A DNA stretch of 20,782 nt from a virus, in the IMG/VR virus record IMGVR_UViG_3300023301_002084, positions 1-20,782 of that record; one strand, given 5' to 3'. Below are positions 1 through 7,558 of the stretch, piece by piece. The notes beneath the pieces were generated by a model, which saw only the letters and a program-made list of their open reading frames with translations, searched no databases and was not told where the DNA came from. Each line of letters opens with the position of its first letter. Position 1 is the first letter of the stretch. Position numbers and translations under genes: made by a program.

Positions 1-169
1 ACAGCCCTGTTGCTTCGGAAGATGCCGCGAAATCGGCAGCAATTGTGTTGAAGGCGCGGCCATTTTCAATCTGGTTAATCCAGAACTGTAAACCTGTCGG
101 ATCGGGTGCGCGATTGAAGTACCCTGCGTACAGAGCGACAAGCGCGTTGGTTTGAACTGTGGTAGCCAT
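1..169 (-). CDS. DUF4214 domain protein, N-terminal part (cut by window edge)
   Basis: Only the first 56 residues are in the window; the gene continues past position 1. The start is an ATG at 167-169 preceded by an AAAGGAAAG ribosome binding site. The N-terminus carries the pattern LYAGYFNRAPDPTGLQFW followed by a short helix, which I recognise as the DUF4214 repeat found in phage structural proteins and bacterial surface proteins. In phages such domains often sit in virion or tail-associated proteins, so this may mark the edge of a structural region, but that is inference. It is the last gene of the leftward block seen here, 25 bp after the small membrane protein gene. Confidence 0.72.
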   Translation of the reverse strand, partial: MATTVQTNALVALYAGYFNRAPDPTGLQFWINQIENGRAFNTIAADFAASSEATGL

Positions 170-194
170 GATTTGTTTCTTTCCTTTGTGTGTG

Positions 195-359
195 TTAGAA
201 AATCAGTGCCAGAATTATCGCGGCCACCGCGAGGACGGCGCCGACAATGTAGATATGCATCCATGCGGGCGATTTGTTGTCGTCAGGTATTAGTCCCCCG
301 TTGCGCAGGTCAGCGTAGTGGCCCAGCTTTTCGCGCTTGTGGTCATTTCGACATTTCAT
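195..359 (-). CDS. Small membrane protein, 54 aa
   Basis: A 54-residue protein with a basic, polar N-terminal half (KCRNDHKREKLGHY) and one C-terminal membrane segment (IYIVGAVLAVAAIILALIF), so it is probably a single-pass inner-membrane protein with its N-terminus inside. The frame is open up to 440, but the start at 359 is chosen because a strong GGAGG lies 7 bases before it; an ATG at 392 would overlap the upstream gene's stop at 389. Function unknown. Small hydrophobic phage proteins can be holins or superinfection-exclusion factors, but nothing here decides this. Confidence 0.6.
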   Translation of the reverse strand: MKCRNDHKREKLGHYADLRNGGLIPDDNKSPAWMHIYIVGAVLAVAAIILALIF

Positions 360-388
360 CTTGAATTCCTCCGTTGCTTGGCGGCGCA

Positions 389-739
389 TCATTGTGTGGC
401 CTCGCGGAAGGCGGTGAGCGCCGCTGATGTTTTTCCACATCCATCATCATGACCGCGCATATATTCGAGCAAACTATCTACGCTATCCGCCAATTCATTC
501 GCCGCCAGCGCGATGCGCTCAAGGTCAGGCAATCTAGCGATGCGGCGGGCGTTGGCTTTGTTTTCTTCAAATGTACCATCCTTGCCATCTTCATACCCGC
601 CAGTTGAGCAAATGCCCCTTCGACCGTGGCCTTGAATGGAAAACTCTGAAAGACCCTTGCCCATGCCGTTCGGTGTTCTCTCCCAATCCCCCGGCGTTCC
701 CGCCTTTGCGTCCCGCTCAATTTCATCAAAACTGATCAT
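389..739 (-). CDS. Hypothetical phage protein, 116 aa
   Basis: A soluble protein of 116 residues with an AGAGGAG ribosome binding site before an ATG that overlaps the previous gene's TGA (ATGA junction at 736-739), so the two are probably translationally coupled. The middle (EENKANARRIARLPDLE) followed by a helical stretch resembles small phage proteins of the Ea22-like type, in which an 'NA.FIA' motif precedes a predicted helix. That likeness is weak and no function is assigned. The same DNA is open in another minus frame (478-729), but that reading lacks its own ribosome binding site. Confidence 0.6.
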   Translation of the reverse strand: MISFDEIERDAKAGTPGDWERTPNGMGKGLSEFSIQGHGRRGICSTGGYEDGKDGTFEENKANARRIARLPDLERIALAANELADSVDSLLEYMRGHDDGCGKTSAALTAFREATQ

Positions 740-906
740 GGATTGGTCTCCTCTAGGGCGACGCGGATGGCCGCCCGCAAATCCCCAAACCTCAATTTTA
801 CTGGGGTAGTTTCGCCGCTCAGTTGGTGTTCAACCGTTTTGAGCAATGCGCGCAGGGCGTCGGCCTCGGTGGCGGCAATGTCAATGATTGTCTTGGGGGT
901 TGTCAT
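736..906 (-). CDS. Hypothetical protein, 56 aa
   Basis: A short gene of 56 codons, starting MTTPKTIIDIAATEAD and ending LEETNP. The ATG at 904-906 follows AAAGGAGAG. Its TGA overlaps the start of the next gene as ATGA. The protein is mostly helical with no recognised motif. It is the first gene after a roughly 100-bp gap that may hold a promoter, so it could open a short three-gene unit (this gene, the 116-aa gene, the 54-aa membrane gene). Function unknown. Confidence 0.55.
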   Translation of the reverse strand: MTTPKTIIDIAATEADALRALLKTVEHQLSGETTPVKLRFGDLRAAIRVALEETNP

Positions 907-949
907 GGTCGCTCTCCTTTTTAGTGTTCAGTTTAGCCTACGTTAATAA

Positions 950-978
950 ATATTACCCTATTTTGTTCGGCGACGCAA
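950..978 (-). promoter_or_regulatory. Possible sigma70-like promoter
   Basis: On the minus strand, TTGCGT (973-978) and TAATAT (950-955) are separated by 17 bases, about 45 bp before the 56-aa gene. The -35 box matches consensus at only three positions, so this is a weak call resting on spacing, AT content and position in an intergenic gap. A run of ten T on the plus strand (996-1005) lies next to it, overlapping the stop codon of the 97-aa gene. Confidence 0.3.
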
Positions 979-1003
979 GCGAAAATCTAACGGGCTTTTT
1001 TTT

Positions 1004-1297
1004 TTATCCCTTTTGGTTGCGGTAATATGCGAGGGTAGCGTTGACCATTTCGACCTCCACTGGTCTGCCCCGATGAAAGCTGAATACAGGGTGGTCGTCA
1101 ACTACCTCCATACGAAGTTCCGAATGCTGGCGGCCTTCCCACTGAGTCATTAAGTTAGCGCCGATATGGCGGCCGCCCATAAGGCAAGGAGGGTTGTCAT
1201 GGTCATACCGATGGTGATACCCAACGACCTCCTGCCCGTCTCGGCTATGCGTTGGAACAAGCTCATGGCCACAAAAAGGGCAGGGGCTGGGCGTCAT
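1004..1297 (-). CDS. Small zinc-ribbon-like protein, 97 aa
   Basis: The N-terminus reads MTPSPCPFCGHELVPTH, a CPxCG knuckle; a later Cys (residue 38, in NPPCLMGG) and several His (HHRYDHD) could complete a metal site. Similar N-terminal zinc knuckles occur in Lar-like restriction-alleviation proteins and many uncharacterised phage proteins; the rest of the chain does not let me choose. The ATG is preceded by AAGGAACCC. It lies between the 50-aa membrane protein gene and the 56-aa gene. Confidence 0.6.
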   Translation of the reverse strand: MTPSPCPFCGHELVPTHSRDGQEVVGYHHRYDHDNPPCLMGGRHIGANLMTQWEGRQHSELRMEVVDDHPVFSFHRGRPVEVEMVNATLAYYRNQKG

Positions 1298-1356
1298 TTT
1301 GGGTTCCTTGGAGGCTTAGGGTAGACGGGAGAGCCTTTATGCCCCCAGCGCCCGTT

Positions 1357-1509
1357 TTATTGGGTTAGGGGAGCGTTTACGCAATTACCCAGCCACGCCG
1401 GGTCTGCGCCGGGGCAGTATGGACCGTTGTCCACCGCTCCAATGATCGCAAGGTATAACAAACCGCAGAACATGGTGAGGCATAAGATGTGAATCAAGAA
1501 GTTTGGCAT
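1357..1509 (-). CDS. Small hydrophobic protein, 50 aa
   Basis: A 50-codon gene reading MPNFLIHILCLTMFCGLLYLAI, followed by a Cys- and Pro-containing tail (YCPGADPAWLGNC). The first half could be a membrane segment or an uncleaved signal; the two tail cysteines could form a disulfide outside the membrane. The start ATG follows AAAGGAATAATACT. Function unknown. It is the first gene downstream of the DNA polymerase. Confidence 0.5.
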   Translation of the reverse strand: MPNFLIHILCLTMFCGLLYLAIIGAVDNGPYCPGADPAWLGNCVNAPLTQ

Positions 1510-1529
1510 AGTATTATTCCTTTACTAAC

Positions 1530-1579
1530 GTCGCATCACGCGACTTGTTTTGTTTAATTCAAGCTCCACCAACAGTCAA
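1530..1579 (-). promoter_or_regulatory. Intergenic site after the polymerase gene: possible promoter and a GC-rich hairpin
   Basis: The 73-bp gap between polymerase and the 50-aa gene holds a minus-strand TTGACT (1574-1579) with a weak TAAACA (1551-1556) at 17-base spacing, and a perfect 5-bp hairpin GTCGC-ATCAC-GCGAC (1530-1544). On the plus strand the hairpin is followed by a T-rich stretch, so it would look like a terminator for rightward transcription; on the minus strand it sits in the leader of the 50-aa gene. Either reading is tentative. Confidence 0.28.
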
Positions 1580-1582
1580 GAA

Positions 1583-3631
1583 CTATTCTGCTGTACCCCA
1601 CGAGGCTCCGCTAGTAATGTCAATGCGGATCGGAACGCGCAACGACGGTATACAGTTTTCCATAATACGGCGAAACTCATCCCACCACGGGCCATTTGGA
1701 TCATTCTCGTCCTCGAAATCTAATTCGTCGTGAACGGTCAGCAGCGGTATTCCGCAAGTGTCTTCTTCGAAAAGCCCAGCCTCGTAGGCATCAACCATTG
1801 CTTTCTTCATGACGTCTGCAGCACCCCCTTGTAGCTTGCGGTTGACCGCTTTATGGGTAAAGCTCCGCTCTATGTTGTATGGACCCCACTTGCTGCATGC
1901 ATATTCGTAGCTGGCGAACGGGCGACCTTCTTGGTACTTCTTTGGCCCCCACATCTTAAAGTCAGACTTGCGCCCAAGCAGCGTTGTAACATGCCCCGTT
2001 CGATGGACCTCCTCCGCACAAGCTGCCATGGTTGAATGTACATAGGGCAGCGCTGTGTGATAAGCGTCAAATAGCGCGTTCCCTTTAGCGGTAGTTAGGC
2101 CGAGGTCAGTTATTAAGGCCGGTTTCCCTTTGCCGTAGATTAAACCGAAGTTAATAGCCTTAGCGGGTCGCCGGTCTAACTCTAAACTCGTGAGGCGTTT
2201 AATCAAGTCGATAACAAACTCGTGATAGTCGGTGTCTGGATCGGTATTGTAGGTGGCGCGTAGTTCATCGGCCCCCGTACCGATGGCGTGGTGAGCCAGA
2301 AGCCTATACTCAATCTGACTGTAATCCGCTTTAAGCCAGCGGTGGCCGTGGTGCGATTTAAAGATGGTCCGAACGCGCTTACCGATTTCAGAACGGACTG
2401 GGATGTTTTGTAGGTTAGGGTCCGATGACGCAAAGCGTCCGGAGCGCGCGCCATTGGTATCCCCTTTCAACGGATGAAAAGTACAATGTAGTCGCCCGTT
2501 GACTTGCTTATCTATGATGTACCCTTTAACAAAAGTATTTCTAACCTTTGCAGTTCTGCGATACTCAAGAATCATTCTTGTCAGTGGGTGGTCGACCTTC
2601 TCAAGTCGCGTGGCGTCAAAGCTCACGACTGTAGCGCCATCTTTCTTCCGTTTCTTAGTCGGGTGCGGAATCCCAAGCTTAGTAAAAGCAGACTTAATAC
2701 TATCGCTAGCATTCGGGTTTACTGGCTGTCCGGAAATCGCCGTTAAGGCAGCCTCCGACTGCTCAAGCTCCGCTCCGAGGCTGTCGTAAATTTCTTCCGC
2801 TTTATTAACATCAACTGGCGCCCCCTTTCGTCGCATAGCAACCAACAGGGGTATTAGTCGACACTCAATATCAAAGAGGTCAAGAACCCCCCGCGACTGC
2901 ATAAGCGGCCATTGTTTTCCCAGAATTTTAATTGGCAGACTAGCATCGGCTTCAGCGTATGGTCCGGCCAAGCTGGGCGGGCTGAGGTATAAGTTTTTAC
3001 GCTGCCGTTCGTTTGAGACTCCCCCGCACCAATGTGCTAGCCAGTCGTAGAGGATACTCGTTTCTTTACCGCGCCCGAGGTAACGCTCTCCCAGAGAATC
3101 AAGGGCTACGCTAGGGGTTTCGCTGTCAAGTAGCGCCTCCGCAAATTGGGTGTCGTAGAGGCGCCCACCCACTTTAACGTTCTCTTCAGAAAGCCAGCCA
3201 ATATCGTATATTAGATTGGCTCCCGCTTTCGGACGAGAATCTTTAAGAGTGTGGCGGAGGTAAGCCACTACATGATCAGGGTCCATGTTCATGGCGGCTT
3301 CGTGCTCGGGAAGAACTTGTCGTCCGTTTTCAATTCCATGGCGCAGAGGGAAGTACCAGCTCGAGCCATCCTCTACACTCAAACTCACTCCAATTATATG
3401 CCCAGATCCGCGACCCCACCCCGGCCCGGCATCATTAAGCTCTGGATCCCATGTTTCAGTATCGAGGCCAATAATCTTGGCCCCCGATAAGTTTGGAAGC
3501 TCCGTCGGAGGCAACCACCCTGTTTTAGGAATCTCGGGCATGGCTCCGCGTTGGAATGGCGCGCGCTTTCCTTTTACAGCAGGAAGGTCTTCCCAGAACA
3601 AACCGACTTGGGTGTGGTCGAATTGCCCCAT
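1583..3631 (-). CDS. Family A DNA polymerase with 3'-5' exonuclease domain
   Basis: A 682-residue replicative polymerase of the Pol I/T7 type, expected to copy the phage genome. The N-terminal third has the proofreading motifs: IIGLDTET (Exo I, D57 and E59), GANLIYDIGW (Exo II, N139 and D143) and GPYAEADA (Exo III, Y225 and D229). The polymerase domain has motif A KADYSQIEYRLL (catalytic D436), motif B RRPAKAINFGLIYG (near residues 486-500, F at the O-helix position) and motif C LLTVHDELDFE (near 632-635). There is no 5'-3' exonuclease domain, as in other phage Pol A proteins. The ATG overlaps the stop of the clamp-like gene (TAATG at 3631), so polymerase and clamp are probably made together. 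The 7-deazaguanine cassette lies just upstream. Confidence 0.96.
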   Translation of the reverse strand: MGQFDHTQVGLFWEDLPAVKGKRAPFQRGAMPEIPKTGWLPPTELPNLSGAKIIGLDTETWDPELNDAGPGWGRGSGHIIGVSLSVEDGSSWYFPLRHGIENGRQVLPEHEAAMNMDPDHVVAYLRHTLKDSRPKAGANLIYDIGWLSEENVKVGGRLYDTQFAEALLDSETPSVALDSLGERYLGRGKETSILYDWLAHWCGGVSNERQRKNLYLSPPSLAGPYAEADASLPIKILGKQWPLMQSRGVLDLFDIECRLIPLLVAMRRKGAPVDVNKAEEIYDSLGAELEQSEAALTAISGQPVNPNASDSIKSAFTKLGIPHPTKKRKKDGATVVSFDATRLEKVDHPLTRMILEYRRTAKVRNTFVKGYIIDKQVNGRLHCTFHPLKGDTNGARSGRFASSDPNLQNIPVRSEIGKRVRTIFKSHHGHRWLKADYSQIEYRLLAHHAIGTGADELRATYNTDPDTDYHEFVIDLIKRLTSLELDRRPAKAINFGLIYGKGKPALITDLGLTTAKGNALFDAYHTALPYVHSTMAACAEEVHRTGHVTTLLGRKSDFKMWGPKKYQEGRPFASYEYACSKWGPYNIERSFTHKAVNRKLQGGAADVMKKAMVDAYEAGLFEEDTCGIPLLTVHDELDFEDENDPNGPWWDEFRRIMENCIPSLRVPIRIDITSGASWGTAE

Positions 3632-4587
3632 TAGTTTTGCCCCAGAATGACGCCTCGGCTCGACAACCCGCGGAACCCGCAGGCTCCCGGGTAAGCAGCG
3701 AAGTCAATAGTCTCAATTTCATTTTCAAGAACGCTCATTACCTTTTCGCTAAACTTTGGTCCAGCCGGAAGCCCTGCGACGTCGTGGGAGGCGAACACCT
3801 CCTCGAGGTGCGGGCCGGCTACCAAGAGGTCTTTGCCGAAACAAATGGTATTTATACTGTCAGCGATAAAGGGTCTGATTTTTTCTAGCGCCTCAAAGAA
3901 CCTTTCTGGAATTTTCTCCCCGGCCTTTCCGGAGTCCAGTAGTTTACCTATCATTTCGACCGGCCATTGATCCGATAGAAGTTGCGTTTGCATCCATCGC
4001 CCATCTTCCCATTCAAAAGTCACTTTGTTTTCCGTGATTCGAATAGAGTTAGGGTTCTCGCCAACTCTTATTAACTCCGCTACAGCAAACCTTGGACAGT
4101 TAAAGACTGGAAGGTTATTCCCGTCCCAGATTTGGAGTATGGCTATATTATTAGTCGCGGTATAGCTGCCGCCGCCGATTGATAAACCCATAGCCCATGG
4201 TCTACTTGCATCTAGCGAGATTACTTTGTAGAGGCGTTTAAGAGCCTCAAGCATTCCGGGCGGGGCTGGGTAGCTGGTACCGTCTGGTGTAGCTTCATAG
4301 ACCTCTTTCTCTAGGCAAGGAACGAAAGCAGAGAATCCACCCGAGCGGATATGAAGTCGCCCAGCGTCAGTCAGTCCTATACTAACCGTTTCCCCACACG
4401 CCTGCAGAGCCTTGTGGAATAACTTGGCTTTCGGCTTAGCCTCAATACCCAAGTCAATAGGGGAGGACAAAGCCATATGACCATTATAGCCTACAACCCT
4501 ACCATCTTTGATTTGGTAGTATTCAAGCTCCGGGGCCAGCACTGTTGATTTCATTGCTCCTTGCACAAACCTCAGTGCGTCGATCAT
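3631..4587 (-). CDS. Probable beta-clamp-like (DNA polymerase III beta-like) protein
   Basis: A 318-residue protein. The N-terminus (LRFVQGAM, then YQIKDGRVVGYNGHMALSSPI) resembles the first domain of phage-encoded beta sliding clamps, and the pattern VTFEWEDGRWMQTQLLSDQWP resembles the strand-turn-P element closing a clamp domain. It is a little shorter than bacterial DnaN (about 366 aa), as usual for phage versions. The direct TAATG overlap with the DNA polymerase gene is the best context support: a processivity factor made next to its polymerase. The start ATG at 4587 follows AGGAG, which overlaps the dpdA stop. No catalytic motif is expected. A different polymerase accessory role remains possible. 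Confidence 0.6.
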   Translation of the reverse strand: MIDALRFVQGAMKSTVLAPELEYYQIKDGRVVGYNGHMALSSPIDLGIEAKPKAKLFHKALQACGETVSIGLTDAGRLHIRSGGFSAFVPCLEKEVYEATPDGTSYPAPPGMLEALKRLYKVISLDASRPWAMGLSIGGGSYTATNNIAILQIWDGNNLPVFNCPRFAVAELIRVGENPNSIRITENKVTFEWEDGRWMQTQLLSDQWPVEMIGKLLDSGKAGEKIPERFFEALEKIRPFIADSINTICFGKDLLVAGPHLEEVFASHDVAGLPAGPKFSEKVMSVLENEIETIDFAAYPGACGFRGLSSRGVILGQN

Positions 4588-4597
4588 TTGGTTGCTC

Positions 4598-5506
4598 CTA
4601 GAATAGTAGTGGTTGCTTTGACTTAAATGGTTTACGCCAGTGATCTTCTCCGAGTATACGGCCTAACCTGTCGAAGGTAAAGGCGTTTAGAGCCCACCTT
4701 GGTTTGTATTCTTCTTGCACATCTTCCAGCGTTAATCCATAGTATGCGAGGCGCTCCACAACTACAGCCTGAGCGGTCGGTGGCATTGTATTAAAGTGTT
4801 GTCCGAAAGTTTTTCTACTTGGGGACCGAGAAGATATAGAAATAGAGCGATCATACTCTGGTAAAACAATGGAGCCATTTGCCGCTGCTTGGACCCACGA
4901 CGAGGAATCCACACTATACCAAGGATATTTAGACATCAGCTTTCTGGCAGTCAGTCCAAAACCGTGAACTTTAATTCGACTGTATCCATCTTTATCTGTC
5001 AAGACGCGATCCCATAATTCGTCAAGCCAAGGCTCCAACCGTGGAGTGGAAATAGGGACCATCCCTCCGATCGTTATATACTTATAATTACGCACATAGT
5101 ATTCACATAGATCCCAAGGTTCTCCGTAGTGGAAGCAAGGAAGGACTTCAGCTCCTAACTTCTCAAGCGTATTCTGGTTATGGTAGGTCCCCTCAGGATC
5201 ACCAATAGCATCGAGGACGGAGGCCATTTCAATAATGTCCTGATGACTTTTTATGAACTCCGCATAGGCCTCGATATTAACATCTACACCTAGACTAAAC
5301 GATGAGAAAGCCCCAGAATCAAGAAAGACCTTTACCCCGTCTTGCCGGATGTTCTTTACATAATTACTTTTGTGGATATAATGGTAAGATTCGAGTTGGT
5401 AGGCAACCTCCTTTCGTAATGCTTGGACGTTAGCATTACATTTACGATAGAGGTTGCCATTTAATCCGAAATGAGAAGTAAAGAGACCAGCAATGTAGAG
5501 TTTCAT
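4598..5506 (-). CDS. dpdA: DpdA-like DNA guanine transglycosylase (7-deazaguanine insertion)
   Basis: A 302-residue relative of tRNA-guanine transglycosylase (TGT), expected to exchange guanine in DNA for a 7-deazaguanine base. TGT-like active-site elements in order: VFLDSGAFSSFSLG (residues 60-73; compare TGT's DSGGFQVFSLG, so D63 is the likely general acid/base), SVLDAIGD (D99), ITIGGMVPIS (145-153, the place of the base-recognising GGL.VGE loop) and HGFGLT...YSVDSSSW (D200, where TGT has its nucleophile). The TGT C-terminal zinc-binding cysteine cluster is not seen, as expected for the short phage DpdA group. It overlaps queC by one base (TAATG) with AGGA 7 bases upstream. Its place right after queD-folE-queE-queC makes the assignment firm. 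Confidence 0.88.
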   Translation of the reverse strand: MKLYIAGLFTSHFGLNGNLYRKCNANVQALRKEVAYQLESYHYIHKSNYVKNIRQDGVKVFLDSGAFSSFSLGVDVNIEAYAEFIKSHQDIIEMASVLDAIGDPEGTYHNQNTLEKLGAEVLPCFHYGEPWDLCEYYVRNYKYITIGGMVPISTPRLEPWLDELWDRVLTDKDGYSRIKVHGFGLTARKLMSKYPWYSVDSSSWVQAAANGSIVLPEYDRSISISSRSPSRKTFGQHFNTMPPTAQAVVVERLAYYGLTLEDVQEEYKPRWALNAFTFDRLGRILGEDHWRKPFKSKQPLLF

Positions 5507-6264
5507 TACGCGTCCTGATAATTAGGGGTGTCCGGCTTTATCATAACCCCTTCAGAGACTGCCCGCAAGACCAAAGGATCGGGCAGCCCAGCTTCTTCGA
5601 ATCCTTTAGCCCGCAGGAGTGTCGCGTGATCTCGCCCTATAGGTGGGTAGGCTCCGTCGTAGCTGGTGTGGCTGTAGGCTAGGGCTTCCATGCACCCCAG
5701 AAGTATCTTTGCGAGGTGGACACTGTCAGCCTTCGTCATAAACATTAAAGGAGTATGGATCTTTAACGAAGCGAGAGCCCCGTCCTCTCCGGTAAAAGTT
5801 CCGTAGTTGCAAGTCTTTTCAAGCATCTCGATAAAGTCAGAGCGGCAGTCTGGGTAACCACCACTATCCTCTTGGCAGACACCAGTGACTAAGTTACGGC
5901 ACCCAAGCGCGTAAGCACGATTTGCTGCGACCGTCAAAAAGAGCTGGTTGCGCATCGGAACAAAGGTCTTTTCAAGGCCTCCGGGTAAGCTTTGGTGATC
6001 GGGGTACTGCTCCAAGGCGTTGTCCGAGACAAGCGGGCTTGTGCTGGAAAGAATGGCGTCACCAAGTTGAACAACCTCGTGACGATCACCTACCCCTGCC
6101 ATCTGGGCGATCTTACACGCGGCTTGAATTTCGACGCGATGTCGCTGCCCATAGTCGAAGGTTATCGCGTGGACCTCAAAGCCTTTGTGGATTGCCCAAT
6201 ACAGGCACGTTGTAGAGTCCTGACCGCCGGAAAGGACAACCAGCGCTTTTGCTTGTTTTTCCAT
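5506..6264 (-). CDS. queC: QueC-like 7-deazaguanine synthase lacking the zinc-site cysteines
   Basis: A 252-residue PP-loop ATPase of the QueC family. Canonical QueC converts 7-carboxy-7-deazaguanine (CDG) to the amide ADG and then to the nitrile preQ0 using ATP and ammonia. The PP-loop LSGGQDSTTC (11-20), FDYGQRHRVEI, FVPMRNQLFL and TGVCQEDSGGYPDCRSDF are all conserved. The C-terminal segment where E. coli QueC has its four zinc cysteines (TCYNG...CGHCAACNLR) reads HTSYDGAYPPIGRDHATLLR, so the four positions hold S201, I209, D212 and T215. The ATG at 6264 is chosen over a longer open frame because the family motif begins 10 residues in and it forms a TAATG junction with queE. It may stop at ADG or work without zinc; this is inference. 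Confidence 0.88.
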   Translation of the reverse strand: MEKQAKALVVLSGGQDSTTCLYWAIHKGFEVHAITFDYGQRHRVEIQAACKIAQMAGVGDRHEVVQLGDAILSSTSPLVSDNALEQYPDHQSLPGGLEKTFVPMRNQLFLTVAANRAYALGCRNLVTGVCQEDSGGYPDCRSDFIEMLEKTCNYGTFTGEDGALASLKIHTPLMFMTKADSVHLAKILLGCMEALAYSHTSYDGAYPPIGRDHATLLRAKGFEEAGLPDPLVLRAVSEGVMIKPDTPNYQDA

Positions 6265-6986
6265 TATTCTAATCCCATCAGTTTGTGGATTTGCAGCTGT
6301 ACGATATACCCGTGCTTCATAGCCGAGGCGATGACAGCCTTCATGTTGCGGTCGTTTGCCGTAGGTTCTTGGTGGTCGGCAGGCTGTAGATACACCGGAC
6401 GATCCCACCACGCCGGGGGACGTGCCAGACGCGGGCTAGCAGTGTGCCCAAGGGCTGTAGTCGGCAGACCGTCGTCTTCCCCCACATGCTCGGCGTCGAG
6501 TACATATTTGTAGCAACAGGCACGTGCCATCAACTTATCGTTGACCTTACCTGACTTAGGGCTGCATACAATGTAAGCCCCACGCCTCGCGTGGACGTCC
6601 ATTTGGTAGGTCATGGGGTGGTCCAACTCGGCGGGTTTGAGAGACCCATTAGTTTCGATTTGAACGTAATGACCGGCATTCACCAACTCCATAATTAGTT
6701 GTTTGATTGGCTGCCGGAACGGCTCTCCACCAGATATCACGACGAGGCCAGCGGTGGCGTGAGACAGCACCTCATCTGTGATCCACGAAACGGAGCGAGT
6801 GCGTCGGCCCTGCGTATATTCGGTATCGCACCACGGGCACTGGAAGTTACAACCAGCAAGACGGACAAACACAGCCGGAGTACCGCTGAACGGACCCTCG
6901 CCCTGAATTGTGTAGAAGATGGAGTGGAGGTCGAGAGTCCCGTCGTAAGAACGAACAGCCTTTTCGATGGGTTGTTTGTTTAGCAT
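6264..6986 (-). CDS. queE: QueE: 7-carboxy-7-deazaguanine synthase, radical SAM
   Basis: A 240-residue radical SAM enzyme that converts 6-carboxytetrahydropterin to 7-carboxy-7-deazaguanine. The 4Fe-4S motif is CNFQCPWCDT (C46, C50, C53), preceded by the family's substrate motif FYTIQGEGPFSGTPAVFVRLAG and followed by VVISGGEPF (SAM-binding GGEP) and IETNGS. The C-terminal part has PVYLQPADHQEP, matching the 'QP' strand of the family. The length is close to usual. The start ATG follows AAGGAG. It lies 11 bp after folE and its stop overlaps the queC start, so queE, queC and dpdA form a tightly coupled set. Confidence 0.94.
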   Translation of the reverse strand: MLNKQPIEKAVRSYDGTLDLHSIFYTIQGEGPFSGTPAVFVRLAGCNFQCPWCDTEYTQGRRTRSVSWITDEVLSHATAGLVVISGGEPFRQPIKQLIMELVNAGHYVQIETNGSLKPAELDHPMTYQMDVHARRGAYIVCSPKSGKVNDKLMARACCYKYVLDAEHVGEDDGLPTTALGHTASPRLARPPAWWDRPVYLQPADHQEPTANDRNMKAVIASAMKHGYIVQLQIHKLMGLE

Positions 6987-6997
6987 AGTGCTACTCC

Positions 6998-7558
6998 TTA
7001 TAGGGCCAAGGCCATGAATTCCGCGCGGACGTCGGATTGCTCCTTAAAAACCCCGCGTAAAGAGCTGGTAATCGTATGGTGCCCCTGCTGGCAAATGCCG
7101 CGGCTCTCCATGCACATGTGGCGCGCCTTGACAACGATACCGACGCCTAGCGGACTAAGATTGGTCCAGAGGTCTTCGGCGATGTCGTTTGTCAGTCGCT
7201 CTTGAACCTGTAGTCGCCGCGAATGCATGTTCACCAGCCGCGATATTTTACTGAGCCCAACAATACGTCCGTTTGGGATATAGGCCACCGTTGCCGTACC
7301 AAATATATCAGCAAGGTGGTGTTCACATTTACTGTAAACAGGCACATCTTTTACGACAACCATTTCGTCGTACCCTTCTGCACCATCTTTAAATACCTTC
7401 AGGATGTCAGCGGCTCTCATATTGTACCCACTAGTCCAAGACGCCCAAGCTTTCGCCACGCGGTCAGGCGTCTCGCTCAAACCTTCTCGCAAGTACTTTC
7501 CTCCTTCAATCTCATAAAGGAGTGCTCGTGTAAGGCCCGATACATTATCTTTATTCAC
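6998..7558 (-). CDS. folE: GTP cyclohydrolase I (FolE)
   Basis: A 186-residue GTP cyclohydrolase I, the first step from GTP to 7,8-dihydroneopterin triphosphate, feeding QueD. The zinc ligands are visible: SKCEHHLADIFG (C78 and H81) and MCMESRGI (C149). GRIVGLSKISRLV, RRLQVQERLT and the C-terminal GVFKEQSDVRAEFM are typical of the family, and the length matches. The ATG overlaps the queD stop as ATGA (7555-7558). With queD, queE, queC and dpdA present, the product most likely goes to deazaguanine synthesis rather than folate. Confidence 0.96.
   Translation of the reverse strand: MNKDNVSGLTRALLYEIEGGKYLREGLSETPDRVAKAWASWTSGYNMRAADILKVFKDGAEGYDEMVVVKDVPVYSKCEHHLADIFGTATVAYIPNGRIVGLSKISRLVNMHSRRLQVQERLTNDIAEDLWTNLSPLGVGIVVKARHMCMESRGICQQGHHTITSSLRGVFKEQSDVRAEFMALAL

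Noticed and set aside
6265-6411. N-terminal extension of queC to 6411
   Set aside because: The extension overlaps queE coding sequence and has no family similarity; the ATG at 6264 sits just before the PP-loop and forms a TAATG junction.
5992-6513. Plus-strand open frame of 173 codons across queC and queE
   Set aside because: Both minus-strand genes have clear family motifs over the same bases; the plus frame has no recognisable protein pattern or ribosome binding site.
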